DNA of 64,000 nucleotides from Agaribacillus aureus. GTDB taxonomy: Bacteria > Bacteroidota > Bacteroidia > Cytophagales > Cyclobacteriaceae. Positions 8,754 to 17,332 of this stretch are shown here, piece by piece. The stretch spans positions 496,001 to 560,000 of the forward strand of contig JAUJEB010000003.1 of the NCBI GenBank assembly GCA_030442055.1, written 5' to 3'. A program made the translations under genes and the position numbers. Under the pieces are notes generated by a model. The model did no database searches and was not told the DNA's origin. It saw only the letters and a program-made list of their open reading frames with translations. Each line of letters begins with the position of its first letter. Position 1 is the stretch's first letter.

Positions 8754-9977
8754 TTAATCGATTACCCCATTGAATAAAAAGTCAAAAAGTTGAAAGTTCC
8801 TGGCCTTTCCGGATTCTAGTTGCTTCATATAAGTGTCATTCAGGGGTCTGTTTATTATCATCGGAACTTCGCTCTCATGCAAACCACCGTGTGATCGCAG
8901 GCCACTTTTAACCTTCTCTAAATCATGCCAGTCTTCAGATCTGCCTATAACCGTTTCTTCGTCAGACAGCACCACTAATTCTCCAATTAAATTACCTGGT
9001 AAATTAAACTTTTCAACCGCTTCATTTTTGGTCAACACAAGCTCCATACCCGGCACATTTTGAATAATGTCTTTTGCTTTTTCGGTATACTCATCTTCCA
9101 GGTAAACCGTCCCATATGATCCCAGGGCACCATGGTGCACCACGTAGGGATCGGTTATTGGTAGTATCACCCTTGATTTTATGTTACCCTCTTTCTCTAA
9201 CAGGGTTTCAAGAAATTCTACTTTTGGGCTACCATCATTCCTGGTCTTTGCGCTCATACCATGGTCGGCGGTTACGCCCACAATGGCACCCATGCGGTCT
9301 AATTCTCCAATCCAATGATCGATTTTGCTCAAAAACTGCTTTGCTTCCTGGTCGTCAGGGGCGTATTTGTGCTGTACAAAATCCGTAGTAGTGAGATACA
9401 TCAGGTCATACGGTTCTTTTTGAAGCAGTTTGGCGCCTGCTTCTATGCAATAAACCGATATGTCAGGGTCATATATCCCGGGGTTTGTCTTACCCATAAG
9501 ATCATCAATCACATTTGAAATGCCGTTTTCTTCGGCGCTGACCTGGCCGGCAAATTCAGCTGAAAAACAAACGCCATTTAGATTCTTACTGAGCATTCTT
9601 CTCAATTTATCCTTCGCGGTAACCACAGCTACTTTTTGGCCATTCTGGCTAAACTTTTCAAATATTGTGGGAACCTTCAGGAACGCGGGATCATTCATCA
9701 TTACCTCTTCCCCTGTCTCGGTATTATAATAATAATTACCGCATATACCATTAAGGTCGGGCGTGACACCCGTGGCAATTGCCATATTGTTGGGGTTGGT
9801 GAATGAAGGAATTACCGACTGTACAAGACCCTGACTACCGCTCTTTATGATCCTTTGTAAATTAGGCATCACGGAAGCTGCGGCCTCATAATAATCGTAA
9901 GAAGTACCGTCCATACAAATTCCTACCACGGGGGTTTTCCGGATATTGTAATCGATACTGTTCACATTAATTTTCAT
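8754..9977 (-). CDS. phnA: Phosphonoacetate hydrolase PhnA
   Basis: 407 aa alkaline-phosphatase-superfamily enzyme that cleaves the C-P bond of phosphonoacetate to acetate and phosphate using two zinc ions. All expected catalytic residues are visible: Asp23 (CMDG), nucleophile Thr60 (SFTNPNN), Asp199 and His203 (TTTDFVQH), Asp238 and His239 (TADHGM) and His367 (GGLHE), with spacing close to the characterised Sinorhizobium PhnA. No signal peptide is seen, so it is cytoplasmic. It heads the phnA-phnY unit. The carbon enters central metabolism as acetate and the phosphate supplies P. Confidence 0.93.
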   Translation of the reverse strand: MKINVNSIDYNIRKTPVVGICMDGTSYDYYEAAASVMPNLQRIIKSGSQGLVQSVIPSFTNPNNMAIATGVTPDLNGICGNYYYNTETGEEVMMNDPAFLKVPTIFEKFSQNGQKVAVVTAKDKLRRMLSKNLNGVCFSAEFAGQVSAEENGISNVIDDLMGKTNPGIYDPDISVYCIEAGAKLLQKEPYDLMYLTTTDFVQHKYAPDDQEAKQFLSKIDHWIGELDRMGAIVGVTADHGMSAKTRNDGSPKVEFLETLLEKEGNIKSRVILPITDPYVVHHGALGSYGTVYLEDEYTEKAKDIIQNVPGMELVLTKNEAVEKFNLPGNLIGELVVLSDEETVIGRSEDWHDLEKVKSGLRSHGGLHESEVPMIINRPLNDTYMKQLESGKARNFQLFDFLFNGVID

Positions 9978-10365
9978 AAAACTTTAATTGTAAGTAAAAA
10001 TAACCACTAAAATGTTTTTAATAATACCTAAAAATAGATATATTTTATAATATTATTCAAATTATAGGGTGATTAATTTCATATTATTCAAAATTTGCTT
10101 CAAATTTAATATAGTATTTGTCAATATATGCCTTATGATCCTGATAAATCAATTTATATAGTGTTTCCTTCGCCCTGGTTAGTGGACCTATGGTTAGGCA
10201 TTAAAGGAGAAAAAGACGATGCAACAACAAAAGGTAAGGAAAACCGGTGGTTAACTAATGGAACACTGGTTGCCACGCACAAGACATTGGGGATTACGAA
10301 ACTATCACACATCCGGTGATCTGATCCGGAAATGAGGTGGAAAACAAGGTATTATTATTTAAGGG
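9978..10365. promoter_or_regulatory. Divergent intergenic region with candidate phnA promoter
   Basis: 388 bp of AT-rich DNA between phnA (minus) and the SprB/cytochrome-like gene (plus). On the minus strand TAAATTTG (10101-10108) fits the Bacteroidota -7 consensus TAnnTTTG, about 124 bp before phnA; no well-spaced -33 element was found. Overlapping it, TTTAATATAGTA (10105-10116) resembles, with one base missing, the reverse complement of the motif shared by the other phosphonate promoters. A short open frame at 10128-10319 is not convincing as a gene. Confidence 0.3.
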
Positions 10366-11550
10366 ATGAAACACACCATTAAAACCTTTGTATTTATAGT
10401 AATATTGGCGGCGTTTTGTTTCTGCAAAGAAGATGAAAAAGACCTGGTCATTGATTGTTCGTTATCCTCCTTATCTATAAACCTGGAAAAGGCGACCAAA
10501 ACTTCATGTGGAGCAAGTAATGGTGTTATATTGGTTTCGGCACTAGGGGGAAAAGGGAAGCTATCTTTTAGTATAGAAGGAAGTAATTTTGGGGAAACCC
10601 GGGAATTTAAAGACCTGGCCATGGGCAGTTATGAAATTACCGTCATGGATGAGCAGCAGTGTCGCTCATCACTTACTGTTACAATGGATTGTAAAGCGGA
10701 CATCACCCTTGATATTATCAATATTACCGCAGCCCGTTGTGGTGCTGATGATGGTAGTTTTGAGGCAAAGGCAACAGGGGGAACCGGTAATTACCAATAT
10801 AAAATTGAAAACGGCGATCTTCAACCCCATGGTCAATTCGGCAATTTGGAGGCAGGCAGCTATTTGCTGACGGTAAATGACACTCATAATTGTAAAGCTT
10901 CGACCAAAGTAAATATAACGGAGGAGGCCAAAATAGCAATAACGGAAATAATCAGTTCCGGAACGTCGAGCTGCAACGCTGTGGATGGGTCATTGCTAGT
11001 AATGGTGGAAGGTGGCGATGGCCATTACGAATATAAACTAGATGAAACTGATTTTGGGCCCGGCAATGAATTCAAAAATTTAACTTCAAAAACTTATACA
11101 CTCACTGTAAGAGATGGAAAGGGATGCTCGGTGACACAAACGGTGAACATAGCGGAAAGAAATGAATTAAGGATCCTTAGCATTGATGGTACACCTCCCG
11201 GTTGCGATGTAGCAGATGGCACCCTCACCATTGAAGCTGCCGGCACGTATGAGATTATTGTCATGGATGGCACCGGGTGTAGTGTTTATGAAAATCATCA
11301 AATTTTCAGTGACATTTCATATTTTTCCAATATCAAACCGCTCATTACACGAGGGTGTGTTGCCGATGAATGCCATGCCGGTAAGAATGAATTACTGGAT
11401 ATGACCGATCTGGAGGCCATTAGAGAGGGCGACTCCCTGATCATTGAAAAAATAGTAAATGGCAACCCTATCTCTAAAAACGGCACGTTAACAGAAGATG
11501 AAGTTAAAATGATCACCTGCTGGCTGGAAGACGGTGCGCCGGATAATTAA
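10366..11550 (+). CDS. Lipoprotein with SprB-like repeats and a cytochrome-c-like C-terminal domain
   Basis: 394 aa. The N-terminal hydrophobic stretch ends at Cys18/Cys20 followed by KEDEKD, so it is probably a surface lipoprotein. Residues about 30-310 hold repeated modules of about 75-80 residues with a Cys near the start, a GG.G.Y.Y core, and an AGSY.LTV.D..NC ending, as in SprB-type repeats; the last copy (near 278-305) is shortened. The C-terminal part (about 315-394) starts YFSNIKPLI and contains GCVADECHAG, a C-x4-CH arrangement like the divergent haem-binding domains of Cytophagales cell-surface proteins, and ends in CWLEDGAP. It is the only plus-strand gene inside the phosphonate region, diverging from phnA and converging on the pbfA-like gene. 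Haem binding and any role in phosphonate use are unproven. Confidence 0.65.
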   Translation: MKHTIKTFVFIVILAAFCFCKEDEKDLVIDCSLSSLSINLEKATKTSCGASNGVILVSALGGKGKLSFSIEGSNFGETREFKDLAMGSYEITVMDEQQCRSSLTVTMDCKADITLDIINITAARCGADDGSFEAKATGGTGNYQYKIENGDLQPHGQFGNLEAGSYLLTVNDTHNCKASTKVNITEEAKIAITEIISSGTSSCNAVDGSLLVMVEGGDGHYEYKLDETDFGPGNEFKNLTSKTYTLTVRDGKGCSVTQTVNIAERNELRILSIDGTPPGCDVADGTLTIEAAGTYEIIVMDGTGCSVYENHQIFSDISYFSNIKPLITRGCVADECHAGKNELLDMTDLEAIREGDSLIIEKIVNGNPISKNGTLTEDEVKMITCWLEDGAPDN

Positions 11551-11578
11551 TTTGATAAGAAAAGAGCTAACAAAGCAA

Positions 11579-12928
11579 TCATTTTTCACCGTTACTGACA
11601 TAAGCTAATGCTTCATCCAGGATATTCAGCGCCTGTTTTAATTCCGTAGGTGTGATGGTAAGTGCAGGAGATAGTTGCAGCACATTTCCCTGTGATACTT
11701 TGAAACTTAATCCGTTTTCGAGACAGCGATACATTACCCTTTCCGCTTGATCGGCAGCTGGCGCTTTGGTTTGGGGGCTAGCCAATTCCACGCCCCACAA
11801 AAGCCCTATTCCCCTAATATCATCTATAATAGCGTGCTTATTTTTGAGCTTGATAAGTTCTTGTTTCATCCATTTTTCATCGTTCTCCACTTTTTTCAGT
11901 ATACCCTCTTTCTCAATAAAATCCAACGCGGCATGGGCTGCAACACAACCCAGCGGGCTTTTTTCATGTGTGTAATGGCCGAGCGAAATATTACCGGCAG
12001 CATCATTAAATTCTTCTTTACAGATCATGGCGGCCAAGGGCATAATACCACCACCCAAACCCTTGCCCAGGCAAAGGATGTCCGGCTTAATACCAAAGTT
12101 TTCGAAGGCAAACATTTTTCCCGTCCGGCCTAGGGCGATTGGTATTTCATCCAGAATTAATAAAATATCATGGGCTGTACAAATCTCCCTCACGCGTTGC
12201 CAATACTCTTTAGATGGAATCCTGACATCGGTATTTCTTATTGTCTCAGCTATGAATGCACCAATTTCACCTTCTTTTTCAATAGTATATTCCAGGTAAT
12301 TGGCATTTTTCATTTCATCATCAAATACACCACGGTTACCCATAGGTGGGGGAATACGCATAACACCAGGGAATAATGGCCCTATATTTTGCCGGAATAC
12401 AGCCTCTCCTCCTACCCCTATGGAATCAAGTGACGCTCCGTGAAAAGAATCCCAGTTAGATATCACTTTATGTTTACCGGTAACCAATCGCGCGATCTTT
12501 AAGGCGATCCCAATTGCTGAAGTACCCCCCGGCGCCAACAGTAACCTATCCAGTCCCGCCGGAAGCAGTGATATTAGTTTTCGGGCAAAATCTACTGCTG
12601 CTTTGTTGGTAAATCTCCTTGTTGAAAATGGCAGAATGGTCAATTGCTGTCTTATTTGTTCAATAACAAAGGGATTGGCAAAGCCAATTTGATGGACATT
12701 ATTGCCGTGAAAATCCAAATAACGTTTACCATCAACATTTTCGAGGAAAGGACCCTCACATTTATTTAGGACATCAAGACATGGCGTAGACATCGATTGA
12801 TGCAAAAAGTATTTGGCATCTTCCCTGAGAATAAATTTTGCCTCATCACTATAAGCCTGATTCTCCTGCCACTTTTTCCTGTTTTCAGAAATGTTAATAT
12901 CTCCTTCAGATTTTAGTTGGTCCTGCAT
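11579..12928 (-). CDS. pbfA: PbfA-like (R)-1-hydroxy-2-aminoethylphosphonate ammonia-lyase
   Basis: 449 aa class III aminotransferase-fold PLP protein. Lys289 (CLGKGLGGG) is the PLP lysine and Asp260 (LILDEIP) the pyridine-nitrogen partner. The usual aminotransferase EP motif is replaced by AETIRNTDV near residue 228, suggesting a non-transaminase. In known PhnWYA clusters a class III enzyme of this kind is PbfA, which eliminates ammonia from (R)-1-hydroxy-2-aminoethylphosphonate to give phosphonoacetaldehyde; the assignment rests on fold plus context. It is the last gene of the long minus-strand run that starts at 30155, 30 bp after the exported phosphodiesterase gene. A transaminase acting on another amine cannot be excluded. 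Confidence 0.75.
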   Translation of the reverse strand: MQDQLKSEGDINISENRKKWQENQAYSDEAKFILREDAKYFLHQSMSTPCLDVLNKCEGPFLENVDGKRYLDFHGNNVHQIGFANPFVIEQIRQQLTILPFSTRRFTNKAAVDFARKLISLLPAGLDRLLLAPGGTSAIGIALKIARLVTGKHKVISNWDSFHGASLDSIGVGGEAVFRQNIGPLFPGVMRIPPPMGNRGVFDDEMKNANYLEYTIEKEGEIGAFIAETIRNTDVRIPSKEYWQRVREICTAHDILLILDEIPIALGRTGKMFAFENFGIKPDILCLGKGLGGGIMPLAAMICKEEFNDAAGNISLGHYTHEKSPLGCVAAHAALDFIEKEGILKKVENDEKWMKQELIKLKNKHAIIDDIRGIGLLWGVELASPQTKAPAADQAERVMYRCLENGLSFKVSQGNVLQLSPALTITPTELKQALNILDEALAYVSNGEK

Positions 12929-12957
12929 TTTGTCTTTTTAAAAGGTGATGTTTCGAA

Positions 12958-14856
12958 TCATTCGGCAATCACTATCTTCACGCTACCTGCGATACGTTTG
13001 GAAGTCACTTCAAGGATCAATGTATAAATGCCCCCGGGAACATTTTTCAAATCCACAGCGATATGATCCTTGGTCAATATACTCTTTTTAAATACGGTCT
13101 GCCCCAGGCTGTTGTGTAACACGAGGCGCACTTTTTCTTTCTTTATGAAACCAAGGCCTTTAATGGTTAGCCGGTGATTTCCTTTTACCGGATTTGGATA
13201 AATGTTTATTTCACTTGTTTTCAGGTTAAAATCACTGATACCGGTAACTTTATCTTCGGTGCATATTACACCAAGCACCTTACCATCCAGGTTCCAATCC
13301 GGGTTTACCGGTATGCATAAGTGCTCCAATGCACTAACGACAAGATCTACCAGCCTGGGTGTATTTGAGTAGTCGTAAACCCATTCCTGTTTTGAATCCA
13401 ATGCGTTCTGCCATGTGGCGCCAGAAATTGTACCGGTTATATCCAGTGGTCCGAGGTCCTCCACTGTCTCAGTGTTAAGTCCATCATTAAGTCTCCAATA
13501 ACCTGTGACCTGGTCAAAATTAGCATGCGTCTCATCGAGGGGTTTGCATTTCCAATTATCAATTTCCCGGATGTCCAACAGGGTATTGAATATTCTTACC
13601 TCGGCTATGTATCCATCGTATGCATAGGCCTTTAACCCGTCCGCACCGATGGACAATGGCAAACCCGTATCTATATTCCCGATGCCTGCCAGATCGACGG
13701 AATTTATGAAGGTACCATTTTCATAAATTTTCAGATCGCCGTCGCGGTCAAACGTCGCGCTGAGCATATGCCACTCACCGTCAGAGATCACATTACCATT
13801 CACATCTACCCTGCTATTGCCATCTCCAACGTTCACTTTCCATTGTTGGGTCGAAGGCTTAAATGAAAAAACCCAGCCTTTGTTAAGCCCGGTGGTCCAG
13901 TCTTTATTGGATACAATGCTGACATCCACGGGATCGGTTGTTCTTACTCTCACCTCTACCGAAAAATCCTGATCGTTTCCAAAATTAAGGGCATCATTGA
14001 GTGGCATTTGGATTACATCAGTAGCGTCAAAATATAATTCTACGGAATCCTGAAAACAGTTGGCTACCGGTTCAATGACCATCTTTGTGCTGTCTTTGGC
14101 AATCTGTTGCCTGGCGACACCATCTCCGCTTAATATTACAAAGACGTTTTTTTCCTCCATAGAATTACCGCCATGAGAGGTATTTTTTCCGCCATGATCG
14201 GTGGTGAGTATCACCAGCCAATGCTCGTTTGCCCTGTCAGGCCGGGAATCAACGGCTGCCATGATCTTACCGATATCACCGTCAATTTTTTCGATGGATG
14301 CCACATATTCGGCTATTTCAGGAGAAAACCCATAGCTATGCCCATAACGATCAGGTGTATCTAGGTGAACAAACAGCACATCAGGGTCCTGGCTTTCCAG
14401 GTAGGACACGGTGCGATTTACTGTTTCTTCAGGGCCAGCCGTGTTGATCACTTTATCAGCAAACCCAATAGCGATAAAATTGTTTATCGGATTCCACTCG
14501 GCAATAGATACTGTATGAAGATCCGGGTCATGGCGTTCAACATAACTAAAAAAATGGGGATAATTATCATATTGGTTCCCATTAAATGAGTTGTCTGTAA
14601 CCCCGTGTTTATTTTCCCAGACACCCGTTAGAATATTGGACCATCCGGGACCGCTGGAGGTAACGCCTTCATTCAGAGCATCCCATGAAAAGGTGCCTTG
14701 AGCTTTCAATTTATCAATATTAGGCGTATTGGCTTTTACAACGGCATCGGGTCTGCATCCGTCTATTCCAATGATCAAAACTTTGTTAGTTTTTTGCGCC
14801 CATGCCGTCGCGTTAAAAAGGCAATGCACCATACAGGCTATCAACAATTGTCTCAT
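12958..14856 (-). CDS. T9SS-exported AP-superfamily phosphodiesterase/phosphonoesterase with inserted LamG domain
   Basis: 632 aa. Signal peptide to about residue 20. The alkaline-phosphatase/NPP fold has Asp32 (GIDGCRPD), a nucleophile-position Ser68 (TSSGPGW), Asp166 and His173 (LDTPDRYGH), Asp220-His221 (TTDHGG) and His228 (SHGG): the metal site looks intact. A LamG/concanavalin-like domain (about 272-435) interrupts the fold, which resumes with the VDLVVSALEHL segment near 503. Residues from about 548 (INIYPNP) form a T9SS type A sorting domain, so it is secreted or anchored on the cell surface. Superfamily members cleave phosphodiesters, phosphonate monoesters or phosphomonoesters. Next to phosphonate catabolism a role in freeing aminoethylphosphonate from an ester-linked polymer or lipid is an inference. 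Confidence 0.75.
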   Translation of the reverse strand: MRQLLIACMVHCLFNATAWAQKTNKVLIIGIDGCRPDAVVKANTPNIDKLKAQGTFSWDALNEGVTSSGPGWSNILTGVWENKHGVTDNSFNGNQYDNYPHFFSYVERHDPDLHTVSIAEWNPINNFIAIGFADKVINTAGPEETVNRTVSYLESQDPDVLFVHLDTPDRYGHSYGFSPEIAEYVASIEKIDGDIGKIMAAVDSRPDRANEHWLVILTTDHGGKNTSHGGNSMEEKNVFVILSGDGVARQQIAKDSTKMVIEPVANCFQDSVELYFDATDVIQMPLNDALNFGNDQDFSVEVRVRTTDPVDVSIVSNKDWTTGLNKGWVFSFKPSTQQWKVNVGDGNSRVDVNGNVISDGEWHMLSATFDRDGDLKIYENGTFINSVDLAGIGNIDTGLPLSIGADGLKAYAYDGYIAEVRIFNTLLDIREIDNWKCKPLDETHANFDQVTGYWRLNDGLNTETVEDLGPLDITGTISGATWQNALDSKQEWVYDYSNTPRLVDLVVSALEHLCIPVNPDWNLDGKVLGVICTEDKVTGISDFNLKTSEINIYPNPVKGNHRLTIKGLGFIKKEKVRLVLHNSLGQTVFKKSILTKDHIAVDLKNVPGGIYTLILEVTSKRIAGSVKIVIAE

Positions 14857-14988
14857 GGTTGTTTGTTACTATTAGCTATCCATATTCCACCAGGTATTAT
14901 TAATTCAAATGCATGAATTTGCCAAACTTCGGCAGATCTTAATTTCATGGCACGCCTTGGATTAATTGTTTCCAGCGTCGGCAATGCC

Positions 14989-15444
14989 TTAAAGTCTCGT
15001 CAAAGTAACCGTATAGCTCCCAATTCCCATTTGTCGACCACCACCAGGCGTATCAACATCAAATGAAATGGTCAATTTATTGTTATCAAGATCTATGTTG
15101 ATAACAGTCACAGGTCTTTCCCCGGATAGTACAATTTTTGTTAAAGTATCACGATCAAACCACTGCCAGGTACCCAATTGATCGGTAAAAACTTTATTAG
15201 CGCCCTCGGCTAAAAAACTATCGGGATTTCCTTCGGTATCCACTGTAAAAGTAATCAACAAGTTTTCCAATATCCCGATGGGGACACCATTTCCTGTACG
15301 AATATTTGAGGCGTTACCCCAGGACCCGTCGAGGTTCTTTGCCAGGATCTGTTGTTCTGAAAAATCATGGGTCGATACTTTTGTATCCTCACAACCCATA
15401 AAAAGCAGCACAACCATAAAAAAAAGCAGGTTATATATTTTCAT
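14989..15444 (-). CDS. Small surface lipoprotein, lipocalin-like, function unknown
   Basis: 151 aa. Lipoprotein signal ending at Cys18 (LLFMGC) followed by acidic EDT, as in surface-exported Bacteroidota lipoproteins. The rest alternates short beta strands (for example LSGERPVTVINIDLDNNKLTI can be traced near residues 106-126) and ends in SYTVTLTRL, which suggests a small beta barrel or lipocalin-like domain. It sits 12 bp after the pseudoenzyme gene and before the active paralogue, so it is probably part of the same surface apparatus. No family could be named with confidence. Confidence 0.65.
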   Translation of the reverse strand: MKIYNLLFFMVVLLFMGCEDTKVSTHDFSEQQILAKNLDGSWGNASNIRTGNGVPIGILENLLITFTVDTEGNPDSFLAEGANKVFTDQLGTWQWFDRDTLTKIVLSGERPVTVINIDLDNNKLTISFDVDTPGGGRQMGIGSYTVTLTRL

Positions 15445-15456
15445 GTTGGTATCTGA

Positions 15457-17319
15457 TTAATTATTGATAATGAATGTTCCGGTATATTTAAAACGCTTAC
15501 CGCTTACCCTGTAGATGTAATGTCCCCGCTGCAGTGAAGATATATCCAGCACCAGTTGGTTTACACCTCTTACCAGCGTTTCGGATCGAAATTTTTCTCC
15601 AAGCATGTTATATACCTCCAGTACAACCTGTTCCCCGTTTTTCAAATTTTCATGGAACTTAAAATTAAGCCGATCGCTGGCTGGGTTGGGATAAATGGTT
15701 ACATCTTTTGTCCTGAATCCGGAATGTTCGACACCTAATACAATATCCGGAATCAGCAGGTCAACGACTCCGCCATCCAGCCCCCAGCCAGGATTGATGT
15801 TAATGCCCAAATGAGCCATCACCGTCGGTGCAATATCCACATGTGTAATAGCGCCATTTGCCGGAACCCGTTTCGTTCCCACCGTGTTTCCATGGTAATC
15901 ATTTCCACTGTAATCGGTTACCTTAGTGCCTTCATGCTCATCCATCTTCCAATAGCCGATGATATGGTCTTTGTCAGGATGGGTATTCTCCACATTTTTT
16001 TCTCCAAGCCAATTCACAATGGTAAGGCTGTCTACTACTTTATCGAATATCCTGACCTCGTCTATGACCCCTTTCCACTCAGAGGGATAGGTAGTGGTTC
16101 CATCCTGCCCCATTACTATTTTATCATAGGGGCTTTTAAAGGAATCGGCATCGCCGTATCCCAAAAATGTTCTGGCACTTTCCCTGCCGTCAGTATACAC
16201 TACAGCGTCACCATCCTTATCAACAGTAAAGGCCAGGTGATGCCACAAATCATCTTCAATGCGATCGTCCGGCCCCAAGTCAATATCTCTTCTGGTTCGG
16301 GTTTGGTTGGCGATGTTAATCTGCCAGGCGCTTCCCTGTCTTGCAATTAACCATCCCGGGTTACCTCCGCTGCCCCAATCCTTGTCCCCAATGATCACCG
16401 GATCCGAAGAGGCATCTTTTGGCTTTACTCTTAGCTCAACCGTAAAATCACTCATATCTTCCAGCTTTGTGCCAGCTATCGGAATTTCTACATATTCAGA
16501 GCGGTCCGGCCTTAGAAAAACGGCATTGTCTTTGTCTTTCTCGGCAGTTAAAACATCTAATAAAAACTGCCTGTTTCGCACAAAGTTGCCGCTAAAAATA
16601 ATCATGGGTGTAGTTTCAATTCTGGTATTACTGCCTATCGTACCATCGGTTTGTCCGCCATGATTCGTGGTGACAACAATTATCCAGTTTTCACTTGAAT
16701 AATCCGGTCTGGAGATAACGGCGGTTAGTAATGACCCTACCTGTTCATCATATAGTTGGATAGCCTTTAGATATTCAGCATATCTGGCGTCAAACCCACC
16801 TTGTACACCAATCAGGGAGGCCGCATCCAACTGCACGAAAAAAGCGCTTACTTCATCGCTCACTTTTATATAATCGGAAGCACCTGTGATCACGGCGGCG
16901 TCACTTGAGAACGAGACATTGTGAAAGGCATTAGTAGGTATTTGTGTGGTGATGGAATCATTCCTGGAAAACATCGCTGTCCTGATACCCTGGGCTTCGA
17001 TGTAATCGAAAAAATGAGGGTGACTCGCAAAATCATTGCCATTAAAAGTATAATCCTGCACTTTGTGTTTTTCAGGCCACACACCTGTCAATAAAGATGA
17101 CCAGGTTGTGGAATTGTAGGCCGGCGCCAGTGTAAGTCCATCGTACGTATAAGTTGCGTTTTCTATCAGCTTATCGATATTCGGTGTATGGGCAACATCC
17201 CATATATCAGAGTTCCATCCATCTAAACTAATAATCAGCACTTTTGAATTATTTTGTGAGAATCCACTGAATGAAATGAGGATCAGGCAAAACAATATGA
17301 ACAGTAAGTTTAATTTCAT
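15457..17319 (-). CDS. T9SS-exported AP-superfamily pseudoenzyme with inserted LamG domain
   Basis: 620 aa from the Met at 17319, which opens a clean signal peptide (MKLNLLFILFCLIL) 13 bp after the preceding stop; a start 60 bp further upstream would overlap the previous gene and bury the signal. It is a paralogue of the protein at 12958-14856 with the same layout: AP fold, inserted LamG domain with the GDKDWGSGGNPG signature, fold resumption (VDIAPTVMAHLGI) and a T9SS sorting domain (VTIYPNP). Key residues differ: Asn69 at the nucleophile position, Val172 in place of the GH histidine, Asn219 instead of Asp in TTNHGG, and Thr227 at the following His position. Asp33, Asp165 and His220 remain. 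Hydrolysis is therefore doubtful; a binding or assembly role is more likely. Confidence 0.75.
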   Translation of the reverse strand: MKLNLLFILFCLILISFSGFSQNNSKVLIISLDGWNSDIWDVAHTPNIDKLIENATYTYDGLTLAPAYNSTTWSSLLTGVWPEKHKVQDYTFNGNDFASHPHFFDYIEAQGIRTAMFSRNDSITTQIPTNAFHNVSFSSDAAVITGASDYIKVSDEVSAFFVQLDAASLIGVQGGFDARYAEYLKAIQLYDEQVGSLLTAVISRPDYSSENWIIVVTTNHGGQTDGTIGSNTRIETTPMIIFSGNFVRNRQFLLDVLTAEKDKDNAVFLRPDRSEYVEIPIAGTKLEDMSDFTVELRVKPKDASSDPVIIGDKDWGSGGNPGWLIARQGSAWQINIANQTRTRRDIDLGPDDRIEDDLWHHLAFTVDKDGDAVVYTDGRESARTFLGYGDADSFKSPYDKIVMGQDGTTTYPSEWKGVIDEVRIFDKVVDSLTIVNWLGEKNVENTHPDKDHIIGYWKMDEHEGTKVTDYSGNDYHGNTVGTKRVPANGAITHVDIAPTVMAHLGININPGWGLDGGVVDLLIPDIVLGVEHSGFRTKDVTIYPNPASDRLNFKFHENLKNGEQVVLEVYNMLGEKFRSETLVRGVNQLVLDISSLQRGHYIYRVSGKRFKYTGTFIINN

Positions 17320-17332
17320 ATCTTCCAATATT

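Noticed and set aside
10105-10116. Fourth copy of the TTTACTAATATT operator upstream of phnA
   Set aside because: One base is missing relative to the motif; in AT-rich DNA this is too weak to call and is only mentioned as a possibility.
10128-10319. 63-codon plus-strand open frame between phnA and the SprB-like gene
   Set aside because: No recognisable domain, no clear start signal, atypical composition; left as intergenic.
15811-16350. 179-codon plus-strand open frame antisense to the pseudoenzyme gene
   Set aside because: Shadow of a strong coding sequence; no domain or independent signal.
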